DNA of 64,000 bases. It comes from Nostoc sp. C052 (GTDB taxonomy: Bacteria > Cyanobacteriota > Cyanobacteriia > Cyanobacteriales > Nostocaceae). Shown one piece after another: positions 34,778-44,374 of this stretch. Both the position numbers and the translations under genes were made by a program. The stretch spans positions 6,767,501 through 6,831,500 of the forward strand of contig NZ_CP040272.1 of assembly GCF_013393905.1 (NCBI RefSeq), written 5' to 3'. Within the stretch, counting starts at the first letter, position 1, and every line of letters begins with the position of its first letter. Below the pieces are notes generated by a model, which worked only from the letters and a program-made list of their open reading frames with translations, searched no databases and was not told the DNA's origin.

Positions 34778-35101
34778 ACAACACCTTTAAATGAATCATT
34801 GAATTCATCTCAAAGGATAATCTAGGTCATCGTACCATCATTTAAATTAATTTGAGATGAGAATTTGTTTAATATTCATTTCTATTATTTTTAGCTGATT
34901 TTAATCAAGCAAATATTTGAATATCTTATAAAAGATTATGACTCTAAAAAATACAGGTTATGTGTTAAAAAATACATAGAAATCTTTGACTATAAAGTAT
35001 TATTAGAAATGTTTTGTAACATTTTTTCAAAAAAATCCGTTACAAAAATCTGGTGAAATACTTTTTTACACAATAGTTTTAGGTGAAAAAGGGTAAATAA
35101 A
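34778..35101. other. AT-rich intergenic region upstream of GT2 gene
   Basis: 324 bases between divergent genes, markedly AT-rich, with two runs 'ttttttcaaaaaa' and 'tacttttttacac'. It will contain both promoters. No repeat family or gene was recognised. Confidence 0.4.
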
Positions 35102-37342
35102 ATGTCAGGATCAAAACTTCGCTATAAACCATCTCAAAATACTGTTTTTAAGGGAGTTATTCAATTTCACACAGCAACGCTGATTTTATTAGGCATTGTT
35201 TTATTTTCTGGCATCATTATAGCAGGATGGTTCGCTGGTGAAGATAGAATTAGTGGAATTTTTGCTCAAATCAACTACTGGCAAATGCACTCACCAATGT
35301 GGTTAGAAGTTCCAAGAATAGAGGGTAAATATTTACTGCTACCCACTGTTGGATGCTTGTTAACTGTGTTTGTCGTGATGAAAATATCTCCAATACCACG
35401 GATTTGGTCGCAACGGTTAATAGTGGGAATGTTAATCATTTTAACTTTGCGGTATGTTCTGTGGCGATCGCTCTCTAGCTTAAATTTAGTAGATCCCTTG
35501 AATGGGGTATTTAGTCTAGGGTTATTTTTTGCAGAGATGTTAGTGATAGTCAATAGCACGATACAGCTATTTTTCATGTTGAATATCAAAGAACGTCACC
35601 GAGAAGCAGACATGAAATCATTAGCTGTACTCAGTGGTAGCTTTGTACCAACTGTTGATATTCTTATACCAACTTATAACGAGCCAGTTCTTATATTACG
35701 GCGGACAATTATTGGTTGTCAAGCCCTAAATTATGCAAGTAAAAAAATCTATCTTTTGGATGATACTAATCGTTTAGAAATGAGGCATTTGGCAAAAGAA
35801 TTAGGTTGTTATTATATAATAAGACCTGATAATAGTTATGCGAAAGCAGGTAATTTGAATCATGCGATCGCTAAAACTAATGGAGAATTAATAGTAGTTT
35901 TTGATGCCGATTTTATCCCTACTAGTAACTTTCTCACTCGCACTGTTGGATTTTTTCAAGATGCAAAAATTGCCCTTGTACAAACACCTCAAAGCTTTTA
36001 TAATGCTGACCCCATAGCCCGTAATCTAGGCTTAGAAAATGTTCTCACCCATGAAGCAGAAGTATTTCATCGCCAAATTCAGACAAGTCGTGATTCTTCA
36101 GGTAGTGCAATCTGTGCTGGTACATCCTTTGTTGTTCGTAGGAGTGCTTTAGAGGAAGTTGGGGGTTTTGTAATTGAATCTTTAAGTGAAGATTATTTCA
36201 CAGGAATTCGCTTATCTGCTCAAGGCTATCGTTTAGTTTATTTAAATGAAAAGTTAAGTGCTGGTTTAGCAGCAGAAAATATCGTCGGCTATGCAATTCA
36301 ACGATTAAGGTGGGGACAAGGTACACTCCAGGCACTATTTATTAAATCTAATCCTTTAAAAATTCCTGGGCTAACTTTTATGCAGAGATTAGCTTGTTTA
36401 GCAGCATTGCTATATTGGTTTGGCAATATTTCGCGTATCTATTTTCTACTTATCCCATTAGCATATTCATTTTTCCATGTAATTCCTATCCGTTCAACAG
36501 CAGCAGAATTATTATTTTTTTTCTTACCTTACTATTTAGTGAATTTAGCAACGTTTTCTTGGTTGACTTATCGTTCTTGTTCAGGTTTGCTCTCAGATAT
36601 TTATTCACTAGTAATCTGTTTTCCTTTGGCAATAAATACCCTACAAGTGATGATTTATCCTTTTGCGAAAGGATTTAAAGTTACACCAAAGGGTATAGTA
36701 AAAAATCGTTATACTTTTAATTGGAATTTAGCCATACCTCTCATATTTTTGTTTATTGCTACTGCTATTAGTTTGTGGCTAAATCTAAATATTGCACCAG
36801 AAACCACTCAACAGATGACAGGTATCAATTTAGGTTGGCTGTGGAGTATTTATAATTTGATTATGATTGGTATCACTCTTTTAATTTTAATAGATGCACC
36901 AAAAGCAGATATGTATGAATGGTTTAATTTGCGGCGAATAGTGCAGTTAAGAGTTGGCGGTCAGAATTTGTGGGGTGTGACTACAATGATTTCGGAAGCA
37001 GGTGTTGAAATTGCTATGACTCAGAAGTTACCCATCAATTTATTTGCCCATCAACTAATAAATATAGGAGTTATAGAAGAAAATTTATGGCTAACTGGTG
37101 AGCTTGTGAATACTGGGTTTAAAGATGGATCTTTCACAGTGCGGCTTAGGTTTAAATCAGTAAGTTTAAATAAACATCGCCGCCTTGTAGAAATGCTATT
37201 TTGTCGTCCAGGACAGTGGAAGCGCCAGAATGCGCCAGGAGAATTACATTCGTTATTATTAATATTTAAAATTTTCCTGAAACCACGAATTCTATTTGAT
37301 AAAAAAGTAGATGTAAGAGCAATGACAGTTTCTCAAATCTGA
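35102..37342 (+). CDS. Cellulose-synthase-like glycosyltransferase, GT2, with PilZ-like tail
   Basis: 746 residues. Membrane helices flank a cytosolic GT2 domain with the catalytic set DD (about 220), DADF (266-269), SEDYFTG (about 361-367) and QRLRW (about 400-404). Four more helices follow, then a C-terminal region (about 600-700, starting LRRIVQLRVGGQN) that looks like a PilZ c-di-GMP-binding domain, though the RxxxR motif is not obvious. A processive beta-glucan synthase such as cellulose synthase is the nearest family. No bcsB or bcsC lies nearby, common in cyanobacteria. It precedes two GT39-like genes on the other strand. Confidence 0.85.
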   Translation: MSGSKLRYKPSQNTVFKGVIQFHTATLILLGIVLFSGIIIAGWFAGEDRISGIFAQINYWQMHSPMWLEVPRIEGKYLLLPTVGCLLTVFVVMKISPIPRIWSQRLIVGMLIILTLRYVLWRSLSSLNLVDPLNGVFSLGLFFAEMLVIVNSTIQLFFMLNIKERHREADMKSLAVLSGSFVPTVDILIPTYNEPVLILRRTIIGCQALNYASKKIYLLDDTNRLEMRHLAKELGCYYIIRPDNSYAKAGNLNHAIAKTNGELIVVFDADFIPTSNFLTRTVGFFQDAKIALVQTPQSFYNADPIARNLGLENVLTHEAEVFHRQIQTSRDSSGSAICAGTSFVVRRSALEEVGGFVIESLSEDYFTGIRLSAQGYRLVYLNEKLSAGLAAENIVGYAIQRLRWGQGTLQALFIKSNPLKIPGLTFMQRLACLAALLYWFGNISRIYFLLIPLAYSFFHVIPIRSTAAELLFFFLPYYLVNLATFSWLTYRSCSGLLSDIYSLVICFPLAINTLQVMIYPFAKGFKVTPKGIVKNRYTFNWNLAIPLIFLFIATAISLWLNLNIAPETTQQMTGINLGWLWSIYNLIMIGITLLILIDAPKADMYEWFNLRRIVQLRVGGQNLWGVTTMISEAGVEIAMTQKLPINLFAHQLINIGVIEENLWLTGELVNTGFKDGSFTVRLRFKSVSLNKHRRLVEMLFCRPGQWKRQNAPGELHSLLLIFKIFLKPRILFDKKVDVRAMTVSQI

Positions 37343-37394
37343 AATTTTATTCTTATCAAGTACTGAATAATTGTCCCAAACGCGGTATCTCATA

Positions 37395-38993
37395 CTAGTG
37401 CAATGAGTGAGGATTTTCTACTTTCCAGAGCAAGTAATGATTGTCACTATATAAAACATTTGTTTTATACTGATAATTTCTTTCTATTTGCTTGCGCCAG
37501 CTATCTGAAGGATTTAGTAAAAAAATATCAGTGAACTCATCAGGAATATTTGGGATAGTTTGAGCTTTTACTAATTGAAACTGCACTTTTGGCTGTAAAA
37601 GATAGCTGAGAGAAAAGACATTCCCATAATTAATACCAGAATCATCACTAATCAAAAGTGGATGAGCAGCCTGATTAATAATTTTTGCAGCTTGTGGATT
37701 ACCATAGCTAATCACCTTACTCCACCAAGTTTCAGCTTGGGAACTCACTCCATAAGAAACTAACCCACAAATAATCACTAATCCTATAATTGTCTGCCAA
37801 ATTTTTCGGCGTACAAAACTCTCATTATGTAGCTGCGTAGTCAGGAGATAGGCAACAGCTAATTGAATGCCCAAATAAGAAGGCAATAAATAACGTTCGG
37901 AAAGTGAGCGTATACCCCCAAAGATTAAATCTGGTAGCACCAAAGGTAGTGCAGGAATTATAATCAAGGTGACAACAAACAACCAGATTTTATAGTTAGT
38001 TGTCCGACAAATAAAATAAATAGAATATCCAATAAGTGTTAAAAAAAATGGTGTAATTATATAGCTAATGGAATTTTCAAAACCAAAGTTTAAATCAAGA
38101 AAAATCCGGTTCAACTGTAAAAGCCAAGATTTAATTAAAATCTCTAGGGGAAACTGCATTTTTGTCCAGGCTGTTGAACTGTCAAATTGCAACAAATTAT
38201 CTATTACAACTAATATCCAAGGTGTGAAGGCGAAAAACCCTGTTAAAGATGCTAATAGATAAGCTTTCACTGTCCGATTTAACCTAAATCTGGCAGTGGT
38301 AATTACATAAATTCCATGAGCAAATGTTACTAATCCACTCAACAAAAATGTGTAAAGGCTGAGTGCTAAAGTGACTGCATAGATTCCCCAATTTAATATG
38401 CGTGGTGCTTGATTTTTTGATTCCAGTCGTAATGCTCGTAGCAACGAGGCGCTGGATAGTAATATAGTTACCACCCAGAGAATGTATTCTCGTGCTTCTT
38501 GGGCGTACACTAGGTGAATAGGGGAGATTGCCATGAGTGCGATCGCAACCTCTGATACCCACACCGATGCTTTAAATAATTCTCGACATAGCCAATAAAT
38601 ACTCGGAAAAATCAACAAGCTGATAAAGGCAGATAAACTTCTGATAGCCGTCACCGAATTACCAAAGATTCCCACCCAAAACCGAGCGATTATATAATAC
38701 AGTGGGGGATGCTGTGGATCTTCTGTTTCCAAAGACATAATTGTGTCAATTAAGCCCTTTTCCATATTAGGACTTTGGAATTTGGCAAAACTTTCTTTAG
38801 TAATTATGCGACCATTAAATATTTGCTGCCTTACTTCGTTTGCCGTATAACCAGAAATCCGTAATGAAGTAAAAGTCTCATCATGCCAATAAACTTTGCC
38901 GTCAATGTTAAAAAAGCGAAAAAATATCCCAACCATTAATAAAACGACAATGAAAAACCGCAACCTATTTGGTGTAAGTTTGAGACGCCGCAT
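37395..38993 (-). CDS. GT39-like membrane glycosyltransferase, copy A
   Basis: 532 residues with roughly 11 membrane helices. The first loop has YWHDETFTSLRISG (acidic pair DE, typical of GT-C enzymes that use lipid-phosphate sugars) and ETEDPQHPPLYYIIARFW. It resembles the ArnT/PMT (family 39) glycosyltransferases, which add sugars to lipids or proteins on the outer face of the membrane. A paralogue lies 88 bases upstream. The HIP1 site at 38539-38546 is intact here. Confidence 0.82.
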   Translation of the reverse strand: MRRLKLTPNRLRFFIVVLLMVGIFFRFFNIDGKVYWHDETFTSLRISGYTANEVRQQIFNGRIITKESFAKFQSPNMEKGLIDTIMSLETEDPQHPPLYYIIARFWVGIFGNSVTAIRSLSAFISLLIFPSIYWLCRELFKASVWVSEVAIALMAISPIHLVYAQEAREYILWVVTILLSSASLLRALRLESKNQAPRILNWGIYAVTLALSLYTFLLSGLVTFAHGIYVITTARFRLNRTVKAYLLASLTGFFAFTPWILVVIDNLLQFDSSTAWTKMQFPLEILIKSWLLQLNRIFLDLNFGFENSISYIITPFFLTLIGYSIYFICRTTNYKIWLFVVTLIIIPALPLVLPDLIFGGIRSLSERYLLPSYLGIQLAVAYLLTTQLHNESFVRRKIWQTIIGLVIICGLVSYGVSSQAETWWSKVISYGNPQAAKIINQAAHPLLISDDSGINYGNVFSLSYLLQPKVQFQLVKAQTIPNIPDEFTDIFLLNPSDSWRKQIERNYQYKTNVLYSDNHYLLWKVENPHSLH

Positions 38994-39081
38994 AACTAAA
39001 TTTTACAATAACTTGTAGACAATTATGTACTCTAAACATTTGATGAAAATTAAATATGCATTGCCTGAAATCCATATTGCA

Positions 39082-40758
39082 CTATAAACTAGCAGATAAT
39101 TGATTATTTGGCGACATATTACGTCGGCGCAAATTACGATTTTTAGTAAGTTTCCAGATCGAATAATAGTCATCACTATAAACGATATCTGTCTTTAGCT
39201 TATATTTTTTTTCAATTGTTTCGCGCCAAGTGTCTGAAGGATTAAGTAAAAACACATCAGTAAACCCATTAGGGATTTTAGGCGTTTTTTGATTATTCAC
39301 CAACAGAAATCGCACTTTTGGTTCTAAAAGATAGCTGAGAGAAAAAACATTCCCATAATTATTACCCAAAGCATCACTAATCAAAAGTGGACGATTCGCC
39401 TGATTAATGATTTGGGCAACTTGTGGATTACCATAGTTCATACCTTTATTCCACCAAGTTTCTGCCTGGGAACTCACCTTAAAAGAAATTAGACCACAAA
39501 TAATCACTAATGCCATGATTGTGTGCCAAATGCTCCGGCGTGACACGCTCCCATTATATATTTGTGTAGCTAGTAGATAAGCAACAGCTAATTGGATTCC
39601 TAAATAAGCTGGTATTAAATATGGTTCGATAGATGATCGTATAACCCCAGCAATTAAATCTGGCATTATTAGGGGTAATGCTGGTACTACAATTAATGTG
39701 ATGATAAAAGACCAGACTTTATAGTTAGTTGTTTGACAAAGAAAATAAATTGCATATCCTACCAAACTTAAAAATATTGGTGTAATTAAATAGTTTAAAG
39801 AATTTTCTGAAGTAAGGTTGATATCAAAAAAAATCCGGCTTACCTGCATTAGTAAAAATGGAAATACAGTCATTAAAGATGACTGTGAAGTTGTTTTATC
39901 TGCTGAAATCAAAAATTGAAAAAAATTACCGATTACAACTGTTATCCAAGGCATGAAGGCTAAAAAACCTACCATTGATGCTATCAGATAAGTTCTGACA
40001 GTTTCAGTAAACTGAAATTTGGCGACGATCATTACATAAATGCCGTGAGCAAGTGCTACAAATACACTCCAAAGAAATGTATAAAGACTAATGGCTAAAG
40101 TTACTGCATAAATGCTCCAGATAGCAAATAAATCTGGTCGTTGTCGTTCTTTTGCTAGCTCATCTTCTACCTGCATCGCTCGCAGTAAAGACGCACTGGA
40201 TAGTAAGATCGTGACTAACCAAAGAATATATTCTTGTGCTTCTTGGGCGTATACTAAGTGAATTGGAGAGATGGCCATGAGTGCGATGGCTACGCTCGCC
40301 GCAGGCATCGCAACACCAGAAACCGATAATGGCACATTAAATAATTCTCGGCATAGCCAATAAACACAAGGGAAAACCAGCAAACTAATACAGGCAGATA
40401 AACTTCTAATCGCCGTCACCGAATTACCAAAGACTTCCATCCACAATCTGGCTATGATGTAATACAACGGTGGATGCTGTGGATCTTGTTTTGCCAAAGA
40501 CATAATTGTGTCATTTAAGCTTTTTTCTGGATTTGCACCTTGAAACTGGGTAAAACTTTCTCCACCAATGACACGATTATTAAAAAGTTGCTGTTTCGCT
40601 TCAGTTTTTGTGTAACCAGAAATCCGCAATGAGGCATAAGTTTCATCATGCCAGTAAACTTTGCCATCAAGGTTAAAGAAGCGAAACAAAATACCCATCG
40701 CCAATAAGAAAATAATTAAAAATCGCAACCAACTCGGAATCAATTTGAGATGGTGCAT
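39082..40758 (-). CDS. GT39-like membrane glycosyltransferase, copy B
   Basis: About 558 residues from the ATG at 40756-40758 (MHHLKLIPSWLRFLI). An upstream ATG at 40773 adds five residues. About 65% identical to copy A along its length, with the same YWHDETYASLRISG and KQDPQHPPLYYIIARLW loops, so a tandem duplication. It differs from copy A by a 7-residue insertion (MPAASVA) in the helix before SPIHLVYAQEA, caused by a 21-bp repeat inserted in a HIP1 site. It also has a longer cytosolic segment (ELAKERQRPDLFAIW). Confidence 0.82.
   Translation of the reverse strand: MHHLKLIPSWLRFLIIFLLAMGILFRFFNLDGKVYWHDETYASLRISGYTKTEAKQQLFNNRVIGGESFTQFQGANPEKSLNDTIMSLAKQDPQHPPLYYIIARLWMEVFGNSVTAIRSLSACISLLVFPCVYWLCRELFNVPLSVSGVAMPAASVAIALMAISPIHLVYAQEAQEYILWLVTILLSSASLLRAMQVEDELAKERQRPDLFAIWSIYAVTLAISLYTFLWSVFVALAHGIYVMIVAKFQFTETVRTYLIASMVGFLAFMPWITVVIGNFFQFLISADKTTSQSSLMTVFPFLLMQVSRIFFDINLTSENSLNYLITPIFLSLVGYAIYFLCQTTNYKVWSFIITLIVVPALPLIMPDLIAGVIRSSIEPYLIPAYLGIQLAVAYLLATQIYNGSVSRRSIWHTIMALVIICGLISFKVSSQAETWWNKGMNYGNPQVAQIINQANRPLLISDALGNNYGNVFSLSYLLEPKVRFLLVNNQKTPKIPNGFTDVFLLNPSDTWRETIEKKYKLKTDIVYSDDYYSIWKLTKNRNLRRRNMSPNNQLSASL
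40283..40311 (-). repeat. 21-bp repeat inserted inside a HIP1 site within a gene
   Basis: Copy A has GCGATCGC at the equivalent place (38539-38546). Copy B has GCGAT, then 19 extra bases 'ggctacgctcgccgcaggc', then ATCGC, a net gain of 21 bases. The inserted bases match the interspersed repeat at 12410-12426 (GCGATGCCTGCGGCGAG on the opposite strand). Confidence 0.85.
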
Positions 40759-40773
40759 AAGTAATTTTCCCAA

Positions 40774-40960
40774 TAAATAATTTATCTACAATAATCGAGT
40801 CAGTAAGAATAAATGAGGTGCGATCGCTAAAAATTATATCTGAGTTTGTTCATCAAAGATACTTTGAGCGATCGCACCTGATTCAGAGCAATGAGTAAAC
40901 ATCAAAAGTTAGTTCCTCTAGCCGCCTGTAAATGACAGTCTTTAGCAAAAAAGACAATTT
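40774..40960. other. Short intergenic gap with inverted HIP1-containing repeat
   Basis: 'gaggtgcgatcgc' (about 40816) and 'gcgatcgcacctga' (about 40869) form an inverted pair. This may be a terminator for the gene on the right. Nothing else seen. Confidence 0.35.
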
Positions 40961-41755
40961 TTACAAAATTTGGTAACGCCATCTAGCAAAGTCTTTACTA
41001 TTAGATATAGTTAAAAAATCAATAGTCTTAAACTGTGAATCAATAGCCGGGACACTGCATATTTTAGCTCCAATATTCAAATATGCCTGCAAAATTTTCG
41101 GAATTTCAAAATTATATGAATCTGGACAATCTTGAGGGAGTTGTAGAGAAGATTGTGAATTTGGATAGACCAAAATACTCGGATGCATCAAGCCATTCTG
41201 CCGAAAATAGTCATAAGCGCAAGTAGCTTGCCAAGGACATTGTGTTAGTAATGATGCACATCCAAAGAAATATTGATTTTTACTCCAGATCAGATAATTT
41301 GCCAGCCCTTCCCAGAGTAATAAAAGTGCCTGACTGTTGCGATATTCTTTAGCTATACATGCACGTCCAACTTCTACAGATACTCGCAGCACAGAATCAG
41401 GAATTCCATTAAGATTAAATATATCGGCAGCATCAAAGCCTAGTCTTTGAGAAGCCATTGTATAGGTTTGCATCCGATAAGTTCCAATGGTTTTACCCGT
41501 TTGTTTGGAGAACAAGATTAAATGATGACAAACCGCATCAAACTTATCTATATCCATCTGGGTAAAGTTAGAAGTAGATAATCCTAAGCCTAGTTCCAGA
41601 TTAAAAACTTCAAAGCGCAACCGAAAAATTGATTCTAATTCTTCTTTAGTTGACGCCAGCCGTAGGGTATATTTTTCAGTTTGAAGGACGGGAAAATCTT
41701 CAAGAGGCGGAAGAGGATTCAGTGAGTAATTGATGTTGCGTCCAGAAACTTCCAT
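40961..41755 (-). CDS. OlsB-like GNAT N-acyltransferase
   Basis: 264 residues. The region 25-180 fits the ornithine-acyl-ACP acyltransferase-like/Acetyltransf_5 fold: YTLRLASTKEELESIFRLRFEVFNLELG, then TGKTIGTYRMQT and SVEVGRACIAKEYRNSQALLLLWEGL, where the ERSRxxV-like segment (EVGRACIAKEYRN) marks the active site. A putative N-acyl amino-acid or hemolysin-like lipid synthesis enzyme. The C-terminal 60 residues are specific to this protein. It lies next to the two GT39-like genes and may belong to the same envelope function. Confidence 0.82.
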   Translation of the reverse strand: MEVSGRNINYSLNPLPPLEDFPVLQTEKYTLRLASTKEELESIFRLRFEVFNLELGLGLSTSNFTQMDIDKFDAVCHHLILFSKQTGKTIGTYRMQTYTMASQRLGFDAADIFNLNGIPDSVLRVSVEVGRACIAKEYRNSQALLLLWEGLANYLIWSKNQYFFGCASLLTQCPWQATCAYDYFRQNGLMHPSILVYPNSQSSLQLPQDCPDSYNFEIPKILQAYLNIGAKICSVPAIDSQFKTIDFLTISNSKDFARWRYQIL

Positions 41756-42294
41756 CTATCTTCCTACTTAGATTTGCGAAAATATCCTACTAGGATTTAG
41801 GTACTATAAAAATAGCTCACATTATGCATTAATGTGTCGAAGGATAATTGAGACGGTTTTCGATAAAAGATCCTTGAGAAAGCTTTTTTACTTTCTGGGA
41901 TTAGAGGTATAGTACTTTTATTATGGGCATTAATTCCTAAAAAATCTGGCAATAAGATACAAAATTTTTCTTTGATATAGGCTATAAATGCAAGCCATAC
42001 TATTTTGGATTTTGGATTTTAGATTTTGGATTGTAAACTGCTTGGTGTATCTAGATTGTCTCACTCTATCTGTTGCAATTATTTTTAAAATTGGTATCAG
42101 TTATAAGGCAATACAGTTCAGAATGAGCAACAAAACCCCCATGTAGAGACACGATTTATCGCGTCTTGAAAGATTAATTATCTAAAATCACAATCAGGCA
42201 GAAAGCCCCCGAATGAATCCAGGGGCTTAGATAATTTTGGTTGCTATCGCCAACGCGATCGCCATCTGCGGTAAATGCACTCTAAAATACTTAA
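41756..42294. repeat. Intergenic region with repeat fragments
   Basis: 539 bases. 42000-42031 is a 'ggattttggattttag' heptamer run. 42143-42170 is a lone copy of the MITE end found at 12777-12806 ('tgtagagacacgatttatcgc'). 42203-42238 is the terminator hairpin described separately. No gene. Confidence 0.6.
42203..42238 (-). terminator. Hairpin downstream of nadK
   Basis: Stem aagcccc/ggggctt (7 bp) around a 22-base loop, 57 bases after the nadK stop. The U-tract is short, so it is only a possible terminator of the ndh-nadK transcript. Confidence 0.5.
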
Positions 42295-43215
42295 TTAATT
42301 ACGATGATTATTGCTGTAGTGAACTCTTGTACCTGCCCACAGCAACTTCTCCCGTAGCGTCTGATAGTAGGAATTGTTCTCGCGCAAAATAATAAATTTA
42401 GCCCGACACTCTGCCATCCGCACATCAACGCGGTGTCCCGGCCAAATTGAAGTCCCTAAAACCCCATCTGTCCACAGCTTGGTACTCAAGTCGTAATCCC
42501 CCAAAGGCCAAATACTCACCACAGAACCAGGGGGTAAAACAAGAGGGCGACTAGAAAGGCTCATTGCACAAATAGGAGTGACGGTAATCGCCTCCATACC
42601 ATCATGCATAATTGGCCCATTAGCAGAAACAGTGTAACCAGTAGAACCTGTGGGAGTGGAAATAATCAACCCATCCCCGACATATTGATCGACCACCTCA
42701 CCGTCGATTTCCATTTCCAGAATTGAGGTAATCATTCGGTCAGCTGAGGCGGGTTTGACACAAAATTCATTCAAAGAGAGGTAACGTTCGCTCACAGGTT
42801 CCAAATTAGACCCATGACCCTCATACACCGCAGCTTGTAACATCATCCGTCGTTGGATAGCATAGCGATCCTCAAACAGCCGATCCCAAACTTTCTCTGT
42901 ATCCTGAAACTCTTCCACCGACTCAGTTAAAAACCCCAGATGACCTCCCACATTCACTCCCAAAATAGGGATGCCAGCTGGGGCTAAATGTCTGGCACTG
43001 GTTAAAACAGTACCATCGCCACCGAGTACCAAAGCGAGATCGATTGGTTGACCCGCCGAAGCCAAAAAGACTGGATAGGGGTTGTCTTTCGGCCCGCTAG
43101 GCCCCATCAACACTTGGCAATCGCGACTTTCTAGTTGTTTCGCACAGATTTCTGCCCATTGTTTACTCCGGGCATCCCGCGCTTTATAAGCAATGATTAC
43201 CTGCTTTAGTTGCAC
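42295..43215 (-). CDS. nadK: NAD(+) kinase
   Basis: Phosphorylates NAD to NADP in the cytoplasm. About 306 residues, with the signature LVLGGDGTVLTSARH (about 59-73), GVNVGGHLGFLTE, LNEFCVKPA and GDGLIISTPTGSTGYTVSANG. The start is taken as the GTG at 43213-43215 (MQLKQVIIAYKARD). A TTG two codons earlier abuts the ndhE stop. Because nadK follows ndhE with no gap on the same strand, it belongs to the ndhA-I-G-E transcript. Confidence 0.93.
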   Translation of the reverse strand: MQLKQVIIAYKARDARSKQWAEICAKQLESRDCQVLMGPSGPKDNPYPVFLASAGQPIDLALVLGGDGTVLTSARHLAPAGIPILGVNVGGHLGFLTESVEEFQDTEKVWDRLFEDRYAIQRRMMLQAAVYEGHGSNLEPVSERYLSLNEFCVKPASADRMITSILEMEIDGEVVDQYVGDGLIISTPTGSTGYTVSANGPIMHDGMEAITVTPICAMSLSSRPLVLPPGSVVSIWPLGDYDLSTKLWTDGVLGTSIWPGHRVDVRMAECRAKFIILRENNSYYQTLREKLLWAGTRVHYSNNHRN

Positions 43216-43221
43216 GCACAA

Positions 43222-43527
43222 TTACCACTTCAGGAGATTAAACTGCTCCATATCGACGGTATCGCGGTTGCGATAAATGGCCAGCACGATCGCTAAACCC
43301 ACCGCCGCCTCGGCTGCGGCCACGGTAATCACAAATACTGTGAAAACCTGACCCTTAATTAATGTTGAGTCGAGGAAGTTGGAAAATGCCATTAAATTCA
43401 GATTAACAGCATTGAGCAGTAACTCAATTGACATCAGCACCCGCACAGCGTTGCGGCTGGTAATTAAACCGTAGATGCCGATGCAGAATAAAGCTGCTGC
43501 TAGTAATAAAAAGTACTGGAGTTGCAT
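43222..43527 (-). CDS. ndhE: NAD(P)H-quinone oxidoreductase subunit 4L
   Basis: 101-residue NuoK homologue with three membrane helices and the two conserved Glu residues in helices (MSIELLLNAVNLN and AAAEAAVGLAIVL). Part of NDH-1, which in cyanobacteria takes electrons from ferredoxin to plastoquinone in the thylakoid. Fourth gene of ndhA-I-G-E. Confidence 0.96.
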   Translation of the reverse strand: MQLQYFLLLAAALFCIGIYGLITSRNAVRVLMSIELLLNAVNLNLMAFSNFLDSTLIKGQVFTVFVITVAAAEAAVGLAIVLAIYRNRDTVDMEQFNLLKW

Positions 43528-43586
43528 GAATCTGAGTATCCCTCCTGAAAAATCTGGCTGTTGACCTGCGACTGAGGTCGCAAATA

Positions 43587-44201
43587 TTACTCTTTTGTTT
43601 CGCTAGTTGTTGATACTAGTTCTCTGGGGCGTTCTTGTAAAGTCAAAACAGTTTGCCCCACATTGGATCGTGTCAGTTGATCTGGCAAATACTCGCGACG
43701 TGCCAAAATAATTGCTCCTACCATCGCTATCAGCAGCAAAATGGAAGCCAATTCAAAAGGTAATAAAAAGTCAGTGAAGAAATGTTCGCCAATCAAAACA
43801 ATAGAACTTTCACCACCTGCTACAGCAGGAGTTGAGTAAGCCCAAGGAGTAGCCAGCACCATCGTACTTAAAAGACCAAACAATCCTACACTGACTAGAC
43901 CTGTAAGTACTTTCCGTACCCAAGAGTTAGGAAATGCTACAAAATCCTGCCGTTTGTTCACCAACATAATGGCAAACAAAATCAACACGTTAACTGCCCC
44001 AACGTAAATTAGTATTTGTGCAGCTGCAACAAAATCAGCATTTAGCAACAGGTAGATTCCCGCTATGCTGATGAACACACCCCCTAGCAAAAAGGCAGAA
44101 TAGACAATGTTGGAGAACAGCACCACACCAATAGCTGCCCCAATCATCATCACGCCTAGTATGCCAAGTGATACTAACTGTACTCCTTCTGCTAAATTCA
44201 C
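43587..44201 (-). CDS. ndhG: NAD(P)H-quinone oxidoreductase subunit 6
   Basis: 204-residue NuoJ homologue, with five membrane helices and the conserved AAQILIYVGAVNVLILFAIML segment (about 60-80). The C-terminus is a cytosolic tail specific to cyanobacteria (DQLTRSNVGQTVL). Third gene of ndhA-I-G-E; the ndhI-ndhG gap is filled by heptamer repeats. Confidence 0.96.
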   Translation of the reverse strand: MNLAEGVQLVSLGILGVMMIGAAIGVVLFSNIVYSAFLLGGVFISIAGIYLLLNADFVAAAQILIYVGAVNVLILFAIMLVNKRQDFVAFPNSWVRKVLTGLVSVGLFGLLSTMVLATPWAYSTPAVAGGESSIVLIGEHFFTDFLLPFELASILLLIAMVGAIILARREYLPDQLTRSNVGQTVLTLQERPRELVSTTSETKE

Positions 44202-44374
44202 TGTTTTTTGTCCTCAGTCAATCAATTTTGGATTTTGGATTTTCGATTACCGATTTTAGATTTTTTTCAATCCAAAATCTAAAATCTAAAATCTAAAATT
44301 TGTATGGTCATTAGTCATTGATCATTGGTCATTAGTCATTAGGAATTGGACTTTGGACAAATGACAAATGACAT
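44202..44374. repeat. Heptamer repeat block in the ndhI-ndhG gap
   Basis: 44224-44301 holds direct 'attttgg/attttag' heptamers followed by the inverse run 'aatccaaaatctaaaatcta'. The two halves are complementary, so the transcript could form a long AU hairpin. 44304-44343 holds 'ggtcattagtcattg' repeats. Confidence 0.75.
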
